DNA of 58,847 nt from Frankiaceae bacterium (GCA_019239875.1 JAFAZI010000119.1:1-58847), one strand, 5' to 3'. Shown: positions 42,888-51,281, numbered from the stretch's first letter. Made by a program: numbers and translations. The notes: generated from the letters alone by a model not told the origin.

Positions 42888-44230
42888 GCCTGCGGCACTT
42901 TCCGAGTTGCGATCACGATGGGAACCGTAGCGACCGCGGCAACGACGAACGACATCAGCGACGCGCTCATCCAGGTCGCGGGGGTGAAATGGACCCATCG
43001 GCCGGCGTGGCCCCACATTCGCGCCCACCAGCCGATCAGGCCCGGGTTGATCAGCTGGTACGCCGCAAACCCGAGCACCCACGGCAGCAGCATCAACGGC
43101 CGTGGGGGCGCGTAGGCCCTCACGTCAGCGGTGTACCCGCGTCGCGTTCCGAAGTAGTCGACGAGGAAGACGGCGGTCAGTGGCACGAGCACGGAGCCGA
43201 GCAGGTAGAGGAAGTTCTTGTAGTTGTCGATGTTGAGGACCAGCGCGCCGAACGTCGCGAGACCGCACATCCCGACCGCGAGCAGCCGGCGGTCCACCCG
43301 CGGCCAGACGTTCTGCAGGGAGACGACCGCCGAGTAGCCGTCGGCGAAGGACTCGTCCAGCTCACGAAACACCAGCACGCCGAACGCAAGCGAGCCGACC
43401 GGCGCCGCCATCAGGGCGGCGAACATCGCACGGTTGTCGCCGGTCGGCTGGTGGACGATCGTGGCGATGGCCAGGAGGCCGAGCAGATAGCCCGCGACCT
43501 GGGTGATCGTGTAGCCGACGAGAGCACCGCCGAAGGCACTTCGCGAGCTACGGGAGTGGCGGCTGTAGTCCGCTGCCAGTGGTGCCCACGAGACCGCGAC
43601 GGCGATCGTCACATCGGTCGCCAGCCAGAAGCCCGACCAGGTCCCATGTGTCAGCGACGGTTTCGGATGCCGGGCAAGTTCGATGAATAGGTACGCCGTC
43701 GCGACGACGGTCGCCGCGAGCGCGTACCGCCGCAGCACCCGCACCGCACCGAGCGGCCGGACGGTCATAACGCCAGTGAGCACGCCGGCGATCACGACGT
43801 ACGGCCACCGGTGGGCGTGCCAGGGGAACAGCTGTTGCGCCGCCGAGGCGATGACGACGATCTCGAACACCGTCCAGCCGAGCAGCTGCAGGACGTTGAC
43901 GGCGGTCGGGAGGTAGGACAGCCGCCGGCCGAACAGGCCGCGCATCAGGACCATCGCGGGCGCTCCGGTCTGCGCACCGGCGACCGCGGCCGCCGCGATC
44001 ATGAGCGCGCCGATCACGGTTCCGACGAGCACGGACGCTGCAGCCGCGGCGAACGAGATCCGTCCGGTCACCGGCACGAGCACGAACGCCGCGGCGGCTG
44101 GGGCGAGCAGCGAGACCCCGAGGTTCCCCCACAGCCCGAGCTGGTCGAGCCAGCCGAGCACTCGGGGGGCGGGCTCCTCGAGCGTCAGCGGCGCCTCGCC
44201 GCGGGGGGTCGTCGTCACTGTCGCCGTCAT
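42884..44230 (-). CDS. cytX: NCS1-family transporter, probable thiamine-precursor (HMP) permease
   Basis: 448 residues, ATG 44230. About twelve membrane helices; NCS1 (cytosine/allantoin permease) pattern such as 'LGVSLLAPAAAAFVLVP', 'GAQTGAPAMVLMRGLFGRRL', 'VNVLQLLGWTVFEIVVIASA', 'VSWAPLAADYSRHSRSSRSA' and 'NIDNYKNFLYLLGSVLVPL'. Genes of this type under TPP riboswitches are named CytX and are predicted to import hydroxymethylpyrimidine. The TPP riboswitch ends within 10 bases of the start codon, which strongly supports a thiamine-related substrate. Cotranscribed with the TMEM229-like gene. Confidence 0.92.
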   Translation of the reverse strand: MTATVTTTPRGEAPLTLEEPAPRVLGWLDQLGLWGNLGVSLLAPAAAAFVLVPVTGRISFAAAAASVLVGTVIGALMIAAAAVAGAQTGAPAMVLMRGLFGRRLSYLPTAVNVLQLLGWTVFEIVVIASAAQQLFPWHAHRWPYVVIAGVLTGVMTVRPLGAVRVLRRYALAATVVATAYLFIELARHPKPSLTHGTWSGFWLATDVTIAVAVSWAPLAADYSRHSRSSRSAFGGALVGYTITQVAGYLLGLLAIATIVHQPTGDNRAMFAALMAAPVGSLAFGVLVFRELDESFADGYSAVVSLQNVWPRVDRRLLAVGMCGLATFGALVLNIDNYKNFLYLLGSVLVPLTAVFLVDYFGTRRGYTADVRAYAPPRPLMLLPWVLGFAAYQLINPGLIGWWARMWGHAGRWVHFTPATWMSASLMSFVVAAVATVPIVIATRKVPQA

Positions 44231-44236
44231 CGCCCA

Positions 44237-44322
44237 CTCCCTACGCCGGCATTACCCGGATCAGGTCTGGCGGTCGGTGGCCGGTAGCCACCCTCTCAGT
44301 CCGTGCATTCGGACTCCCGCGT
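44237..44322 (-). promoter_or_regulatory. TPP (THI-box) riboswitch
   Basis: Read on the minus strand it contains the conserved CTGAGAGGGT and, further on, ACCTGATCCGGGTAATGCCG followed by GCGTAGGGAG. GGGAG at its 3' end sits 7-8 bases before ATG 44230 and doubles as the ribosome site, so TPP binding should block translation initiation rather than end transcription. Confidence 0.97.
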
Positions 44323-44336
44323 GTCTTCGGCGAGCG

Positions 44337-44342
44337 TACGCT
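44337..44342 (+). promoter_or_regulatory. Putative -10 box of leaderless CAP-protein gene
   Basis: TACGCT lies six bases before ATG 44349, with no ribosome site. It starts 15 bases beyond the 5' end of the divergent TPP riboswitch, so the two promoters overlap. Confidence 0.4.
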
Positions 44343-44348
44343 CACCCA

Positions 44349-44852
44349 ATGCGCATGCTTCGCCGCGGTCTGATCGCCACCGTCCTCGTTGCCGGACTTG
44401 CCGTCGCCACAGCGACACCAACGGCGGCGACGCCACATCCCGGCCACGGCGTCAAGGTTCGATCCTTCGATCAGCAGCTGCTCAAGAAGGTCAACCACGC
44501 TCGCAAGGCGCACCACCTCGCCGCCTACACGTTCAGCCCGACGCTATGGAAGATCGCCCACAGCTGGGCGAAGCACCTGGCCGCCGACGGCGCCCTGTCG
44601 CACCGGGCAAACCTGACGACGGTCGTGCAGCAGAAGTGTTCGAAGCATTCGAAGGCCGGCGAGAACGTGGCGTTCGTCTCAGGCGGTACCGGCCAGCTCA
44701 AGGCGCTGTATCACCAGTACGTCGCGGACAAGGCGCATCGCGCCAACGTCTTCAGTGACACCTTCACCCACATCGGCATCGCCTCGATCAAGAAGACCGT
44801 CGGCGGCCAGGTCCAGGAGTGGAGCGTCATGGACCTCGCCACGCGCTGCTGA
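44349..44852 (+). CDS. Secreted CAP-domain protein (SCP/PR1, YkwD-like), copy 1
   Basis: 167 residues from ATG 44349. Signal peptide 'MRMLRRGLIATVLVAGLAVA' ends near 'TPTAA'. CAP fold: 'DQQLLKKVNHARKAHHLAAY', 'LWKIAHSWAKHLAADGALSH' (first His), 'AGENVAFVSGG' (Glu), 'VADKAHRANVFSDTFTHIGI' (His), 'EWSVMDLATRC'. Two Cys could form a disulfide. Bacterial CAP proteins bind lipids or act at the cell wall. A paralogue lies 1.5 kb downstream at 45890. Confidence 0.93.
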   Translation: MRMLRRGLIATVLVAGLAVATATPTAATPHPGHGVKVRSFDQQLLKKVNHARKAHHLAAYTFSPTLWKIAHSWAKHLAADGALSHRANLTTVVQQKCSKHSKAGENVAFVSGGTGQLKALYHQYVADKAHRANVFSDTFTHIGIASIKKTVGGQVQEWSVMDLATRC

Positions 44853-44886
44853 GCGTGGCGGACCTCGTGGGGTCCAAGCGGCGTCG

Positions 44887-45747
44887 CTACTTGAGCAGCT
44901 TCGACATCCGGCGGTCAGCCAGCGGCTTGCCGCCGGTCTGGCAGGTCGCGCAGTAGTCCAAGGCCGAGGTCGCGAAGGACACCTGGCGGACGACGTCGCC
45001 GCACACCGGGCACTTCTGGCCGGCTCGGCCGTGCACCCGCATCGACAGCTTCTTCTCCGCCTTCAGCTCGCCGGCGTTGAGGCCCTTGGCGCGTTCGACC
45101 GCCTCGGACATCGTGGTGCGCAGCGCGTCGTACAGGACCTCGACCTCCGCCTCCGTGAGCGAGGAGGCGAGCTTGAACGGCGACATCTTAGCCACGTGCA
45201 GGATCTCGTCGGAGTAAGCGTTTCCGATCCCCGCGATCACGCTCTGGTCGCGCAGCACTCCCTTGATCTGGGCACGATTTCCGGAGAGCAACTCCGCGAA
45301 CGTGGCAAGGCTGAAGGCGTCGGTCAGCGGCTCCGGACCTAGCCGCACGATGCCGGGCACGTCGTGCGGGGACCGTACGACGTACACCGCGAGCCGCTTC
45401 TGCGTCCCAGCCTCGGTCAGGTCGAATCCGGCGCCGTTGTCCAGATGCACCCGAAGGGCGATGGGGTTCTTGCCCGGCTTCGGTGGTGCCGGCGGCAGCG
45501 ACTCCCGCCAGTGCAGCCACCCCGCGCGTGACAGGTGAGTGATCAGGTGCAGGCCATCGACGTCAAGATCGATGAACTTGCCGTGACGAGACGCGCCGGT
45601 GACGGTCAGTCCGGCCAGGCTGGAGATCGGCGGGTCGAACGTCTTGACCACCGCGATCGAGGCGACGTCCACGCGCGCCACGACGCGGCCGACCGCCCGG
45701 TCGACGAGGAAGTCGACCAGCGCCTCCACCTCCGGCAGCTCGGGCAT
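44887..45747 (-). CDS. Formamidopyrimidine/endonuclease VIII-type DNA glycosylase
   Basis: 286 residues. N-terminal catalytic 'MPELPEVEALVDFLVDRAVG' (Pro nucleophile after Met removal, then Glu). The HhH domain contains 'QSVIAGIGNAYSDEILHVAK' and the C-terminal zinc finger is 'CPVCGDVVRQVSFATSALDY' followed by 'CATCQTGGKPL' (C-x2-C...C-x2-C). Removes oxidised bases and cleaves abasic sites. The finger lacks the usual 'GRxTxYCP' consensus of MutM, so it is one of the divergent actinobacterial Fpg/Nei paralogues. It sits between two secreted CAP genes. Confidence 0.93.
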   Translation of the reverse strand: MPELPEVEALVDFLVDRAVGRVVARVDVASIAVVKTFDPPISSLAGLTVTGASRHGKFIDLDVDGLHLITHLSRAGWLHWRESLPPAPPKPGKNPIALRVHLDNGAGFDLTEAGTQKRLAVYVVRSPHDVPGIVRLGPEPLTDAFSLATFAELLSGNRAQIKGVLRDQSVIAGIGNAYSDEILHVAKMSPFKLASSLTEAEVEVLYDALRTTMSEAVERAKGLNAGELKAEKKLSMRVHGRAGQKCPVCGDVVRQVSFATSALDYCATCQTGGKPLADRRMSKLLK

Positions 45748-45889
45748 TCGTCCAGTTTGCCCGGCTATCGCTCGATTGGGCGCAGGTACCGGCGCCCGCG
45801 ATCACCCGATCGGAGCAGTCGCCGATCCGGCCAACTGGCCGATGACAGACAGGTATCGCCCCTCGCCCCACGTGAAAAGAGCCTGCTCG

Positions 45890-46396
45890 ATGAAAGCCCG
45901 ACTCCTTGGTGCCGCGCTCGCCGCGGCTGCCAGCGTGTCGATGGCGGCCGCCGTCGCCCCATCCGGTGCCGCAGCAGCCGGCAAGCATCCCGCCGCGGCG
46001 TCGTACGCCCGGTCATACGACGCGCACCTGCTGGCGCACAGCAACACGGTCCGGTCGTCGAGGCACACCCACGACTACGTAATGAACCACAAGCTGTGGG
46101 TCATCGCACATGCTTGGGCCAAGCACCTGGCAAAGACCGGCACGCTCGCGCACAACCCACGCCTGTCCCAGCGGATCAGCAAGGTGTGCCCGCACTGGAC
46201 CGCGATCGGTGAGAACGTCGGGATGGTCACAGGCACTGACGCCAACACGCTGTTTCAGGCCTATATGCGCAGCCCCGAGCACCGCGCGAACATCCTGAGT
46301 CGGCACTACCGCCAGGTCGGCATCGCGACGGTGAAGACCACGGTCAACGGCCAGGTCGTCCAGTGGGACGTCATGGACTTCGGGAACCACTGCTAG
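45890..46396 (+). CDS. Secreted CAP-domain protein, copy 2
   Basis: 168 residues from ATG 45890. Signal peptide 'MKARLLGAALAAAASVSMAA' ends near 'SGAAAA'. CAP motifs parallel copy 1: 'LWVIAHAWAKHLAKTGTLAH' (His), 'WTAIGENVGMVTGTD' (Glu), 'YMRSPEHRANILSRHYRQVG' (His) and 'QWDVMDFGNHC' at the end. The two proteins share spacing and C-terminal Cys, so they arose by duplication, now separated by the Fpg/Nei gene on the other strand. Confidence 0.93.
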   Translation: MKARLLGAALAAAASVSMAAAVAPSGAAAAGKHPAAASYARSYDAHLLAHSNTVRSSRHTHDYVMNHKLWVIAHAWAKHLAKTGTLAHNPRLSQRISKVCPHWTAIGENVGMVTGTDANTLFQAYMRSPEHRANILSRHYRQVGIATVKTTVNGQVVQWDVMDFGNHC

Positions 46397-46424
46397 CCGG
46401 ATCGGCCCGTTCACCGGACGGCGA

Positions 46425-46430
46425 TATGCT
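46425..46430 (+). promoter_or_regulatory. Putative -10 box of the polymerase gene
   Basis: TATGCT lies nine bases before GTG 46440. A start at +7 would leave a leader of about two bases. Confidence 0.35.
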
Positions 46431-46439
46431 GCCCGGACC

Positions 46440-47816
46440 GTGCAACTTCTCGCCTATGTCGCATTCATGGGGCTCCTCGCGTGGTTCGCGATGGGGCTGG
46501 GTCGCGGTCGCGACCACCTGCTGATCTTCTTCGCCGCCACCGCCTTCCTGTTCTACGGCTTCCGCGCGACGTTGTTCGTCGCCGGTATGGACACCCCGGA
46601 GCCGGGGCAGTTCTTCGTGAAGGACATCCCCCACACGCTTGCGGTGACCCTCGGGACCTTTGTGGTCTTCCTCGGCGCCGCTGCGATCGCATTCCGCACG
46701 TGGTTCTCACTCGACGGACTGAAGCTCCCGGTCTTCCGCCGCGACGAGCCAGACCCCAGACGAATGCTCAGGTGCACGGTCGCGCTGACGGCACTGGGGT
46801 CGGTGGTCACGTTCGCGTTGCTGTACCACTTCGGCTCTCCCGGCGAGATCGTCCGAGCCGCCAAGCTCAGCCACGGCCTGGCCGGGCTGTATGTGTTCAA
46901 GCAGTTCGCGGCACTCGGCGCGATCGTCGCCGCTGCCACGGTGATCGACGCGCGGCGGCTGCGCGCCAGCCGCAACATCGTGACCGCCGGTCTGGTCTGC
47001 ATGGCAGCGGACTGCTACTACGTCTACCTCTGGGGGACTCGCACCATCGCGGTGATCTCGATCGCGATCGTCGTCATCGGCTGGCGGCGCCCGCAGCTGG
47101 TCGCCGCGGAGCAGGCTGGTGACGCGCCGCGGCTCGCGAAGCCGCGACGATCGGTGTTCCGTTACATCGTCGCGGGACTGCTCGTCCTCATCGTCGCGAT
47201 GGCGCTGCGAGCCACGCGTGAAGGCACGCTCAACCACGGCCGTGACATCGCGGCCGAGAACGCGAACATCTGGCGGCGGATGTCGCTGTCGCTCAACGCC
47301 ACCTACCTCGACGCCTCCATGCTCGCCGTCCAGGACCAGGACCGGAACTATCACTACCCCCGAGGGGCTGACTTCGTCTCCGGCGCCAAGTCCGTGGTGC
47401 CCGGGTTCATCTGGCACGGCAAGGACACCCAGACCTCCGGGGCGCGGTTCCGCCACATCTACCAGCCGGCGATCGTCAACGGCTGGCCGGTCGGGGCACC
47501 CACCGCGTGGCAGCTGAACTTCGGCCCGCTTGGCTTGCTGCTCGGCGGCTATCTGAGCGGCATGGCGCTCGCCGCGCTCGCCCGAAGTCGACAACGCTGT
47601 GCAACCAGCGGGTTCAACCTCGCCGTCTCAATGGTGACCGCGACCGTGGTGCTCCAGATGGGGCTCAATCCAGACACGCCGCAGCGCGTGATCCTGTGGT
47701 GGGTGCCGCTGGTGATCGTTGGACGATTGATGGGCGCGCCGCCATCTCGTCAGATCACGCCGAGCATCATCCCGAGCACGCGCCAAGTGACCGCCCGCGC
47801 GGCCGCGTCGGTCTGA
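46440..47816 (+). CDS. Polytopic membrane protein, probable Wzy-like glycan polymerase
   Basis: 458 residues with about ten to eleven membrane helices and a large extracytoplasmic loop near residues 265-350 ('LNATYLDASMLAVQDQDRNY', 'SGAKSVVPGFIWHG', 'HIYQPAIVNGWPVGAPTAWQ'). This organisation and 'LYVFKQFAALGAIVAA' / 'WGTRTIAVISIAIVVIGWRR' are typical of oligosaccharide repeat-unit polymerases (O-antigen polymerase family), which are poorly conserved in sequence. Its neighbours (glycosyltransferases, sulfotransferases, flippase) support this. The stop lies in a 14-bp palindrome shared with the convergent glycosyltransferase gene. Confidence 0.75.
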   Translation: MQLLAYVAFMGLLAWFAMGLGRGRDHLLIFFAATAFLFYGFRATLFVAGMDTPEPGQFFVKDIPHTLAVTLGTFVVFLGAAAIAFRTWFSLDGLKLPVFRRDEPDPRRMLRCTVALTALGSVVTFALLYHFGSPGEIVRAAKLSHGLAGLYVFKQFAALGAIVAAATVIDARRLRASRNIVTAGLVCMAADCYYVYLWGTRTIAVISIAIVVIGWRRPQLVAAEQAGDAPRLAKPRRSVFRYIVAGLLVLIVAMALRATREGTLNHGRDIAAENANIWRRMSLSLNATYLDASMLAVQDQDRNYHYPRGADFVSGAKSVVPGFIWHGKDTQTSGARFRHIYQPAIVNGWPVGAPTAWQLNFGPLGLLLGGYLSGMALAALARSRQRCATSGFNLAVSMVTATVVLQMGLNPDTPQRVILWWVPLVIVGRLMGAPPSRQITPSIIPSTRQVTARAAASV

Positions 47817-47822
47817 GTCGAC

Positions 47823-48941
47823 TCAGATCGAGTCGAGGAAGTCCCGGATCCGAGCTGAGAACGACCGCAGGTCGTACGCGCCAGCGGCCCGAGAGATCTC
47901 GTCGTGGTTCCAGTTCATCTGCTCCGACTGGCTCATGGCAGTGCGGAGCGAGTCAGCCGACTGGTCACCGAAGAAGATGCACGTCTCGTTCTCGAGCAGC
48001 GAGATCGTGGCGCCGCCGGCCCGGAAGGCGATCGTCGGCGTGCCGCACGCCATGGCTTCCAGCGGCACCAACCCGAAATCGTCTTCGCTGGTGAACAGCA
48101 CGGCCTGCGCGCTTTGGTAGAGGTGACGCAGCTGGTCGCTGTCCTGCCAGCCGACGAAACGCACGTTCGGCGGGGCGATCGCCTCCATGCGAGCGCGGTC
48201 ACGACCGTCGCCTGCCACGACCAGCTGGTGATCGGTCCCGCGGACCGCTTCGATCGCTAGGTCGAGCCGCTTGTACGGCTCGGCGATCCGACCGACCCAC
48301 AGGAAGTAGTCCTGCCGCTTCTCCGGCGAGCGGTAGAAGCGATGGGTGTCGACCGGCGGCGGGATGATCGCGGAAGCGTCCACGCCATAGCACTCGAAGA
48401 TCCGGTCCCGCACGATCGAGTTCGTGGCGATGTAGTGATCCGCCGCACGCGCAGCTTGCCGGTCGCGGCGGCGCAAGTAGCCGCGCGACAACGTCAGTCC
48501 GAGCTGGAGGTGCGGGCGCACGCTGTTGGCGTACATCGCCTTCCCGCTCCACACCTGGCGCAGCGGCGAGTGGCAGTACACGACCAGCTTTCCGGTGCAC
48601 CGGACATGATGGGCGAACGCGTACGACGACACCAGCACATTGCCCTCGATCGGGGGCAGGTTCGAGACCATCCGGGGCAGGGCCGGAGCGAGGTGCCGGT
48701 AGGTGTCGGGGCGAATCAGCGACTTCGACAGCAGCGTGGTCGTGTGGACCGGGAAGCCGACGTCGCGCATCGCCTCATCGGATCCCCCGAGCACGGCGAC
48801 CGGTGAGCCGGGAAGGGAGTCCGTGGCGAGCGCGGCGACGACGCGCTCGGCGCCACCGCCAGTGAACGCGAAGTCGTGCAGGATCGTCCAGGGTTCCTTC
48901 GTCGCCCGAGTGAGATCGCTCGCGATCGCAGTCGACGTCAT
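47823..48941 (-). CDS. GT4-family glycosyltransferase
   Basis: 372 residues. Retaining GT-B glycosyltransferase: N-terminal 'ILHDFAFTGGGAERVVAALA' (acceptor side, GGGAE loop), 'LVVYCHSPLRQVWSG', then 'YFLWVGRIAEPYKRLDLAIE' and 'QLVVAGDGRDRARMEAIAPP', and the sugar-nucleotide motif 'TSEDDFGLVPLEAMACGTPT' with a complete E-x7-E. It likely transfers a hexose to a lipid-linked glycan at the inner face of the membrane. It converges on the polymerase gene. Confidence 0.92.
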   Translation of the reverse strand: MTSTAIASDLTRATKEPWTILHDFAFTGGGAERVVAALATDSLPGSPVAVLGGSDEAMRDVGFPVHTTTLLSKSLIRPDTYRHLAPALPRMVSNLPPIEGNVLVSSYAFAHHVRCTGKLVVYCHSPLRQVWSGKAMYANSVRPHLQLGLTLSRGYLRRRDRQAARAADHYIATNSIVRDRIFECYGVDASAIIPPPVDTHRFYRSPEKRQDYFLWVGRIAEPYKRLDLAIEAVRGTDHQLVVAGDGRDRARMEAIAPPNVRFVGWQDSDQLRHLYQSAQAVLFTSEDDFGLVPLEAMACGTPTIAFRAGGATISLLENETCIFFGDQSADSLRTAMSQSEQMNWNHDEISRAAGAYDLRSFSARIRDFLDSI

Positions 48942-49209
48942 CGCGCTCCCGTCACCCCCCGCCCTCGGTCATCGCTCGACACTTTCGCCAGCGACCTGCT
49001 CGACCCCTGCAACTCGCAGAATCGCCGCGACTGATCATATTCGACCTGATAACCGTCCGCTTACTCCACGCAAATCGATCCAGCGCCCGGCCAGGAGGCG
49101 GGCACGAAACCACATTGCGACATGAAAGCATCTTTTGCGCCCAAGTACGCTGTGGTGGGCACGCCGACCGAGAATCGAGAGCCAGCCGTCCAGTGACTGG
49201 AGCGTCAAC

Positions 49210-50115
49210 ATGACTTCCGGCGTGCCCGACTTCATCGTCGCCGGTACCGCGCGCAGCGGCACGACCGCCGTCGCGGACACCTTGCGCGACCATCCCGAGG
49301 TCTTCGTCACGACACCGAAGGAACCGCACTACCTCGGGCTCGGCCGGCGCGCTCCGGCGTACACCGGACCTGGCGACGCCGAGACCATCAACCGTGCCGT
49401 CGTGGTCGAGGAGGCCGATTACCTGCGGCTGTTCGAGCCTGCCCAACCCGGTCAGATCCGGGGTGACGGCTCCTCGTCCAGCCTGTACTTCCATGAAGCG
49501 GCTATCCCCGTGCTCCAGCGGCTGAACCCTGATGTCAAGGTCGTCATCCTGCTGCGCGAGCCGCTGGCCCGCGCGTACTCCGCGTACCAGTACCAGCAGA
49601 TGCGCGGCTTCGAGACGGCAACCTTCGCCGAGGCCTTGGCGGCGGAGGACCAGCGCATCGCCGACGGCTGGCACCACATCTGGCACTACCGCCGCATGGG
49701 CGAGTACACGCCTTCGGTCAAGGCCTACCTCGACGCGTTCGGCCGAGAGCAGGTCGGGGTGTGGTTCTACGACGACATCGAGCGCGACGCCGGGGCGGTG
49801 CTGCGTGACGTGCTCGCCCACATCGGTGCGACTCCCGATGCCACCGACCGCGAGGCGTTGCGGCGGATCAACGTCTCGGGCGAGGCACGCAGCGAGCTGA
49901 TGCAGCGCGGGATCCACGCGCTGACCCGTCAGGTGGCGGTCCGCGAGGCCATCAAGAAGGTCCTGCCGTATCGGGCGCGAGAGGCGATCCGCCGGCTCAA
50001 CCTCAAACCGACCGGCCTGCCGACGGACGTCGGCGCTGAGCTGCGCGAGAGCCTGCGCCCGGACGCTGTCGCGCTCGAGGAACTTCTCGGCCGGCCAGTG
50101 CCGTGGCGGTCGTGA
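49210..50115 (+). CDS. PAPS-dependent sulfotransferase 1
   Basis: 301 residues from ATG 49210 (GGAG seven bases upstream). 5'-phosphosulfate loop 'FIVAGTARSGTTAVADTLRD', 3'-phosphate motif 'KVVILLREPLARAYSAYQYQ' and 'LYFHEAAIPVLQRLNPD' before it. This is the Sulfotransfer-type fold acting on carbohydrate or lipid hydroxyls. The 267 bases before it (48942-49208) are AT-richer than the rest and presumably hold the promoter of the four-gene run sulfotransferase-GT4-sulfotransferase-flippase. Confidence 0.93.
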   Translation: MTSGVPDFIVAGTARSGTTAVADTLRDHPEVFVTTPKEPHYLGLGRRAPAYTGPGDAETINRAVVVEEADYLRLFEPAQPGQIRGDGSSSSLYFHEAAIPVLQRLNPDVKVVILLREPLARAYSAYQYQQMRGFETATFAEALAAEDQRIADGWHHIWHYRRMGEYTPSVKAYLDAFGREQVGVWFYDDIERDAGAVLRDVLAHIGATPDATDREALRRINVSGEARSELMQRGIHALTRQVAVREAIKKVLPYRAREAIRRLNLKPTGLPTDVGAELRESLRPDAVALEELLGRPVPWRS

Positions 50116-51281
50116 GCGCAGCCCGCCGAGTCCTCCAGGTTCACAACGGGCAGCTCACCCGTGGCGGTTCGGACACCGTCATTGCTCACGAGGCTCACCT
50201 GCTGCGCTCCGCCGGTCTCGAGGTCGAGCAGTACATCCTCCCCGCCACCGCCTCGCCCGGGCTAGCCGGCGCGATCAAGCCGACGTACAACCGCGCCGCG
50301 ATGAAGGCGGTCGCAGACCGGATCGCAGCGGTACGCCCTGATGTCGTCCACGTCCACACGCCGTTCCCGTTGCTGTCGCCGTGGGTGTTTCGCACTGCAA
50401 GGAGCGGGGGGTGCGCAACGGTCGGGACCTTGCATTCCTACCGCTACTCGTGCATCGCGGCGACCGCGATCCGCGACGGCGCGGAGTGCACCGACTGCTT
50501 CGGTCGCACCGTCAAGTGGCCGGGGGTGGTCCATCGCTGCTACCACGACAGCGCAGCAGCAAGCGGCGCCCTGACCCTCAGCCTCGGCGTGCACAAGGGG
50601 CTCGGCACGTTTCGGCACCACGTCGACCGGTTCATCGCGCTGAGTGACTTCGCCCGCGCCGCCGCCATTCGTGACGGCCTCCCTGCGGCGAAGGTCGTGG
50701 TGAAGCCGAACAGCGTCCCCGATCCGCAGCCAGATCTCGGCGTCGTCGGCGACGGCGTGCTCTTCATGGGTCGGCTGGTCCCGCAGAAGGGCGTCGGCCA
50801 CCTGCTCGAGGCGTGGCGCAGGGCTGGTGACACGCTGCCGCCACTCGTGATCGCGGGGGACGGGCCGATGCGGGCGGAGGTCGAGGCAGCCGCCGCGACC
50901 GTCAACATCAGCTTCCTCGGTTGGCTGGAGGAGTCCGACCTTGAAGCCCACCTCGCGCGGTGCCGCCTCGTGGTGGTGCCGTCACTGTGGCAGGAGGGTG
51001 GCCAGCCGCTGACCATGATCCGCGCCCTCGCGGCCGGCCGGCGAAGCGTGGTCCCCGACCTCGCGAACTTCGGCGGCCCGCACGTCGACAGTGGAGCGGT
51101 GCGTACCTATGCGACTGGCGACGCAGACTCGCTCGCGGCCGCGGTGCGCGAGGCCTACGACGGCGCCGGCGATCGATCGATCCGTGAGGCCGCCCGCAGC
51201 GCATACGCGGCGGCGTACTCCGATCCCGCCAACCAGCAGGCCTTGCTTCGCGTCTACGCCGACGCGCTCGGTCAACGGTGA
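50112..51281 (+). CDS. GT4-family glycosyltransferase
   Basis: 389 residues from GTG 50112, which overlaps the sulfotransferase stop (GTGA); GTG 50103 is an alternative. N-terminal domain 'VLQVHNGQLTRGGSDTVIAH', 'VHVHTPFPLLSPWVFRTARS', a Cys-rich insert 'CIAATAIRDGAECTDCFGRT', then 'VLFMGRLVPQKGVGHLLEAW' and 'LVIAGDGPMRAEVEAA'. The nucleotide-sugar site reads 'SLWQEGGQPLTMIRALAAGR': the first Glu of E-x7-E is present but the second position is not Glu, so donor binding may differ. Middle gene of the sulfotransferase operon. Confidence 0.9.
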   Translation: MSAARRVLQVHNGQLTRGGSDTVIAHEAHLLRSAGLEVEQYILPATASPGLAGAIKPTYNRAAMKAVADRIAAVRPDVVHVHTPFPLLSPWVFRTARSGGCATVGTLHSYRYSCIAATAIRDGAECTDCFGRTVKWPGVVHRCYHDSAAASGALTLSLGVHKGLGTFRHHVDRFIALSDFARAAAIRDGLPAAKVVVKPNSVPDPQPDLGVVGDGVLFMGRLVPQKGVGHLLEAWRRAGDTLPPLVIAGDGPMRAEVEAAAATVNISFLGWLEESDLEAHLARCRLVVVPSLWQEGGQPLTMIRALAAGRRSVVPDLANFGGPHVDSGAVRTYATGDADSLAAAVREAYDGAGDRSIREAARSAYAAAYSDPANQQALLRVYADALGQR

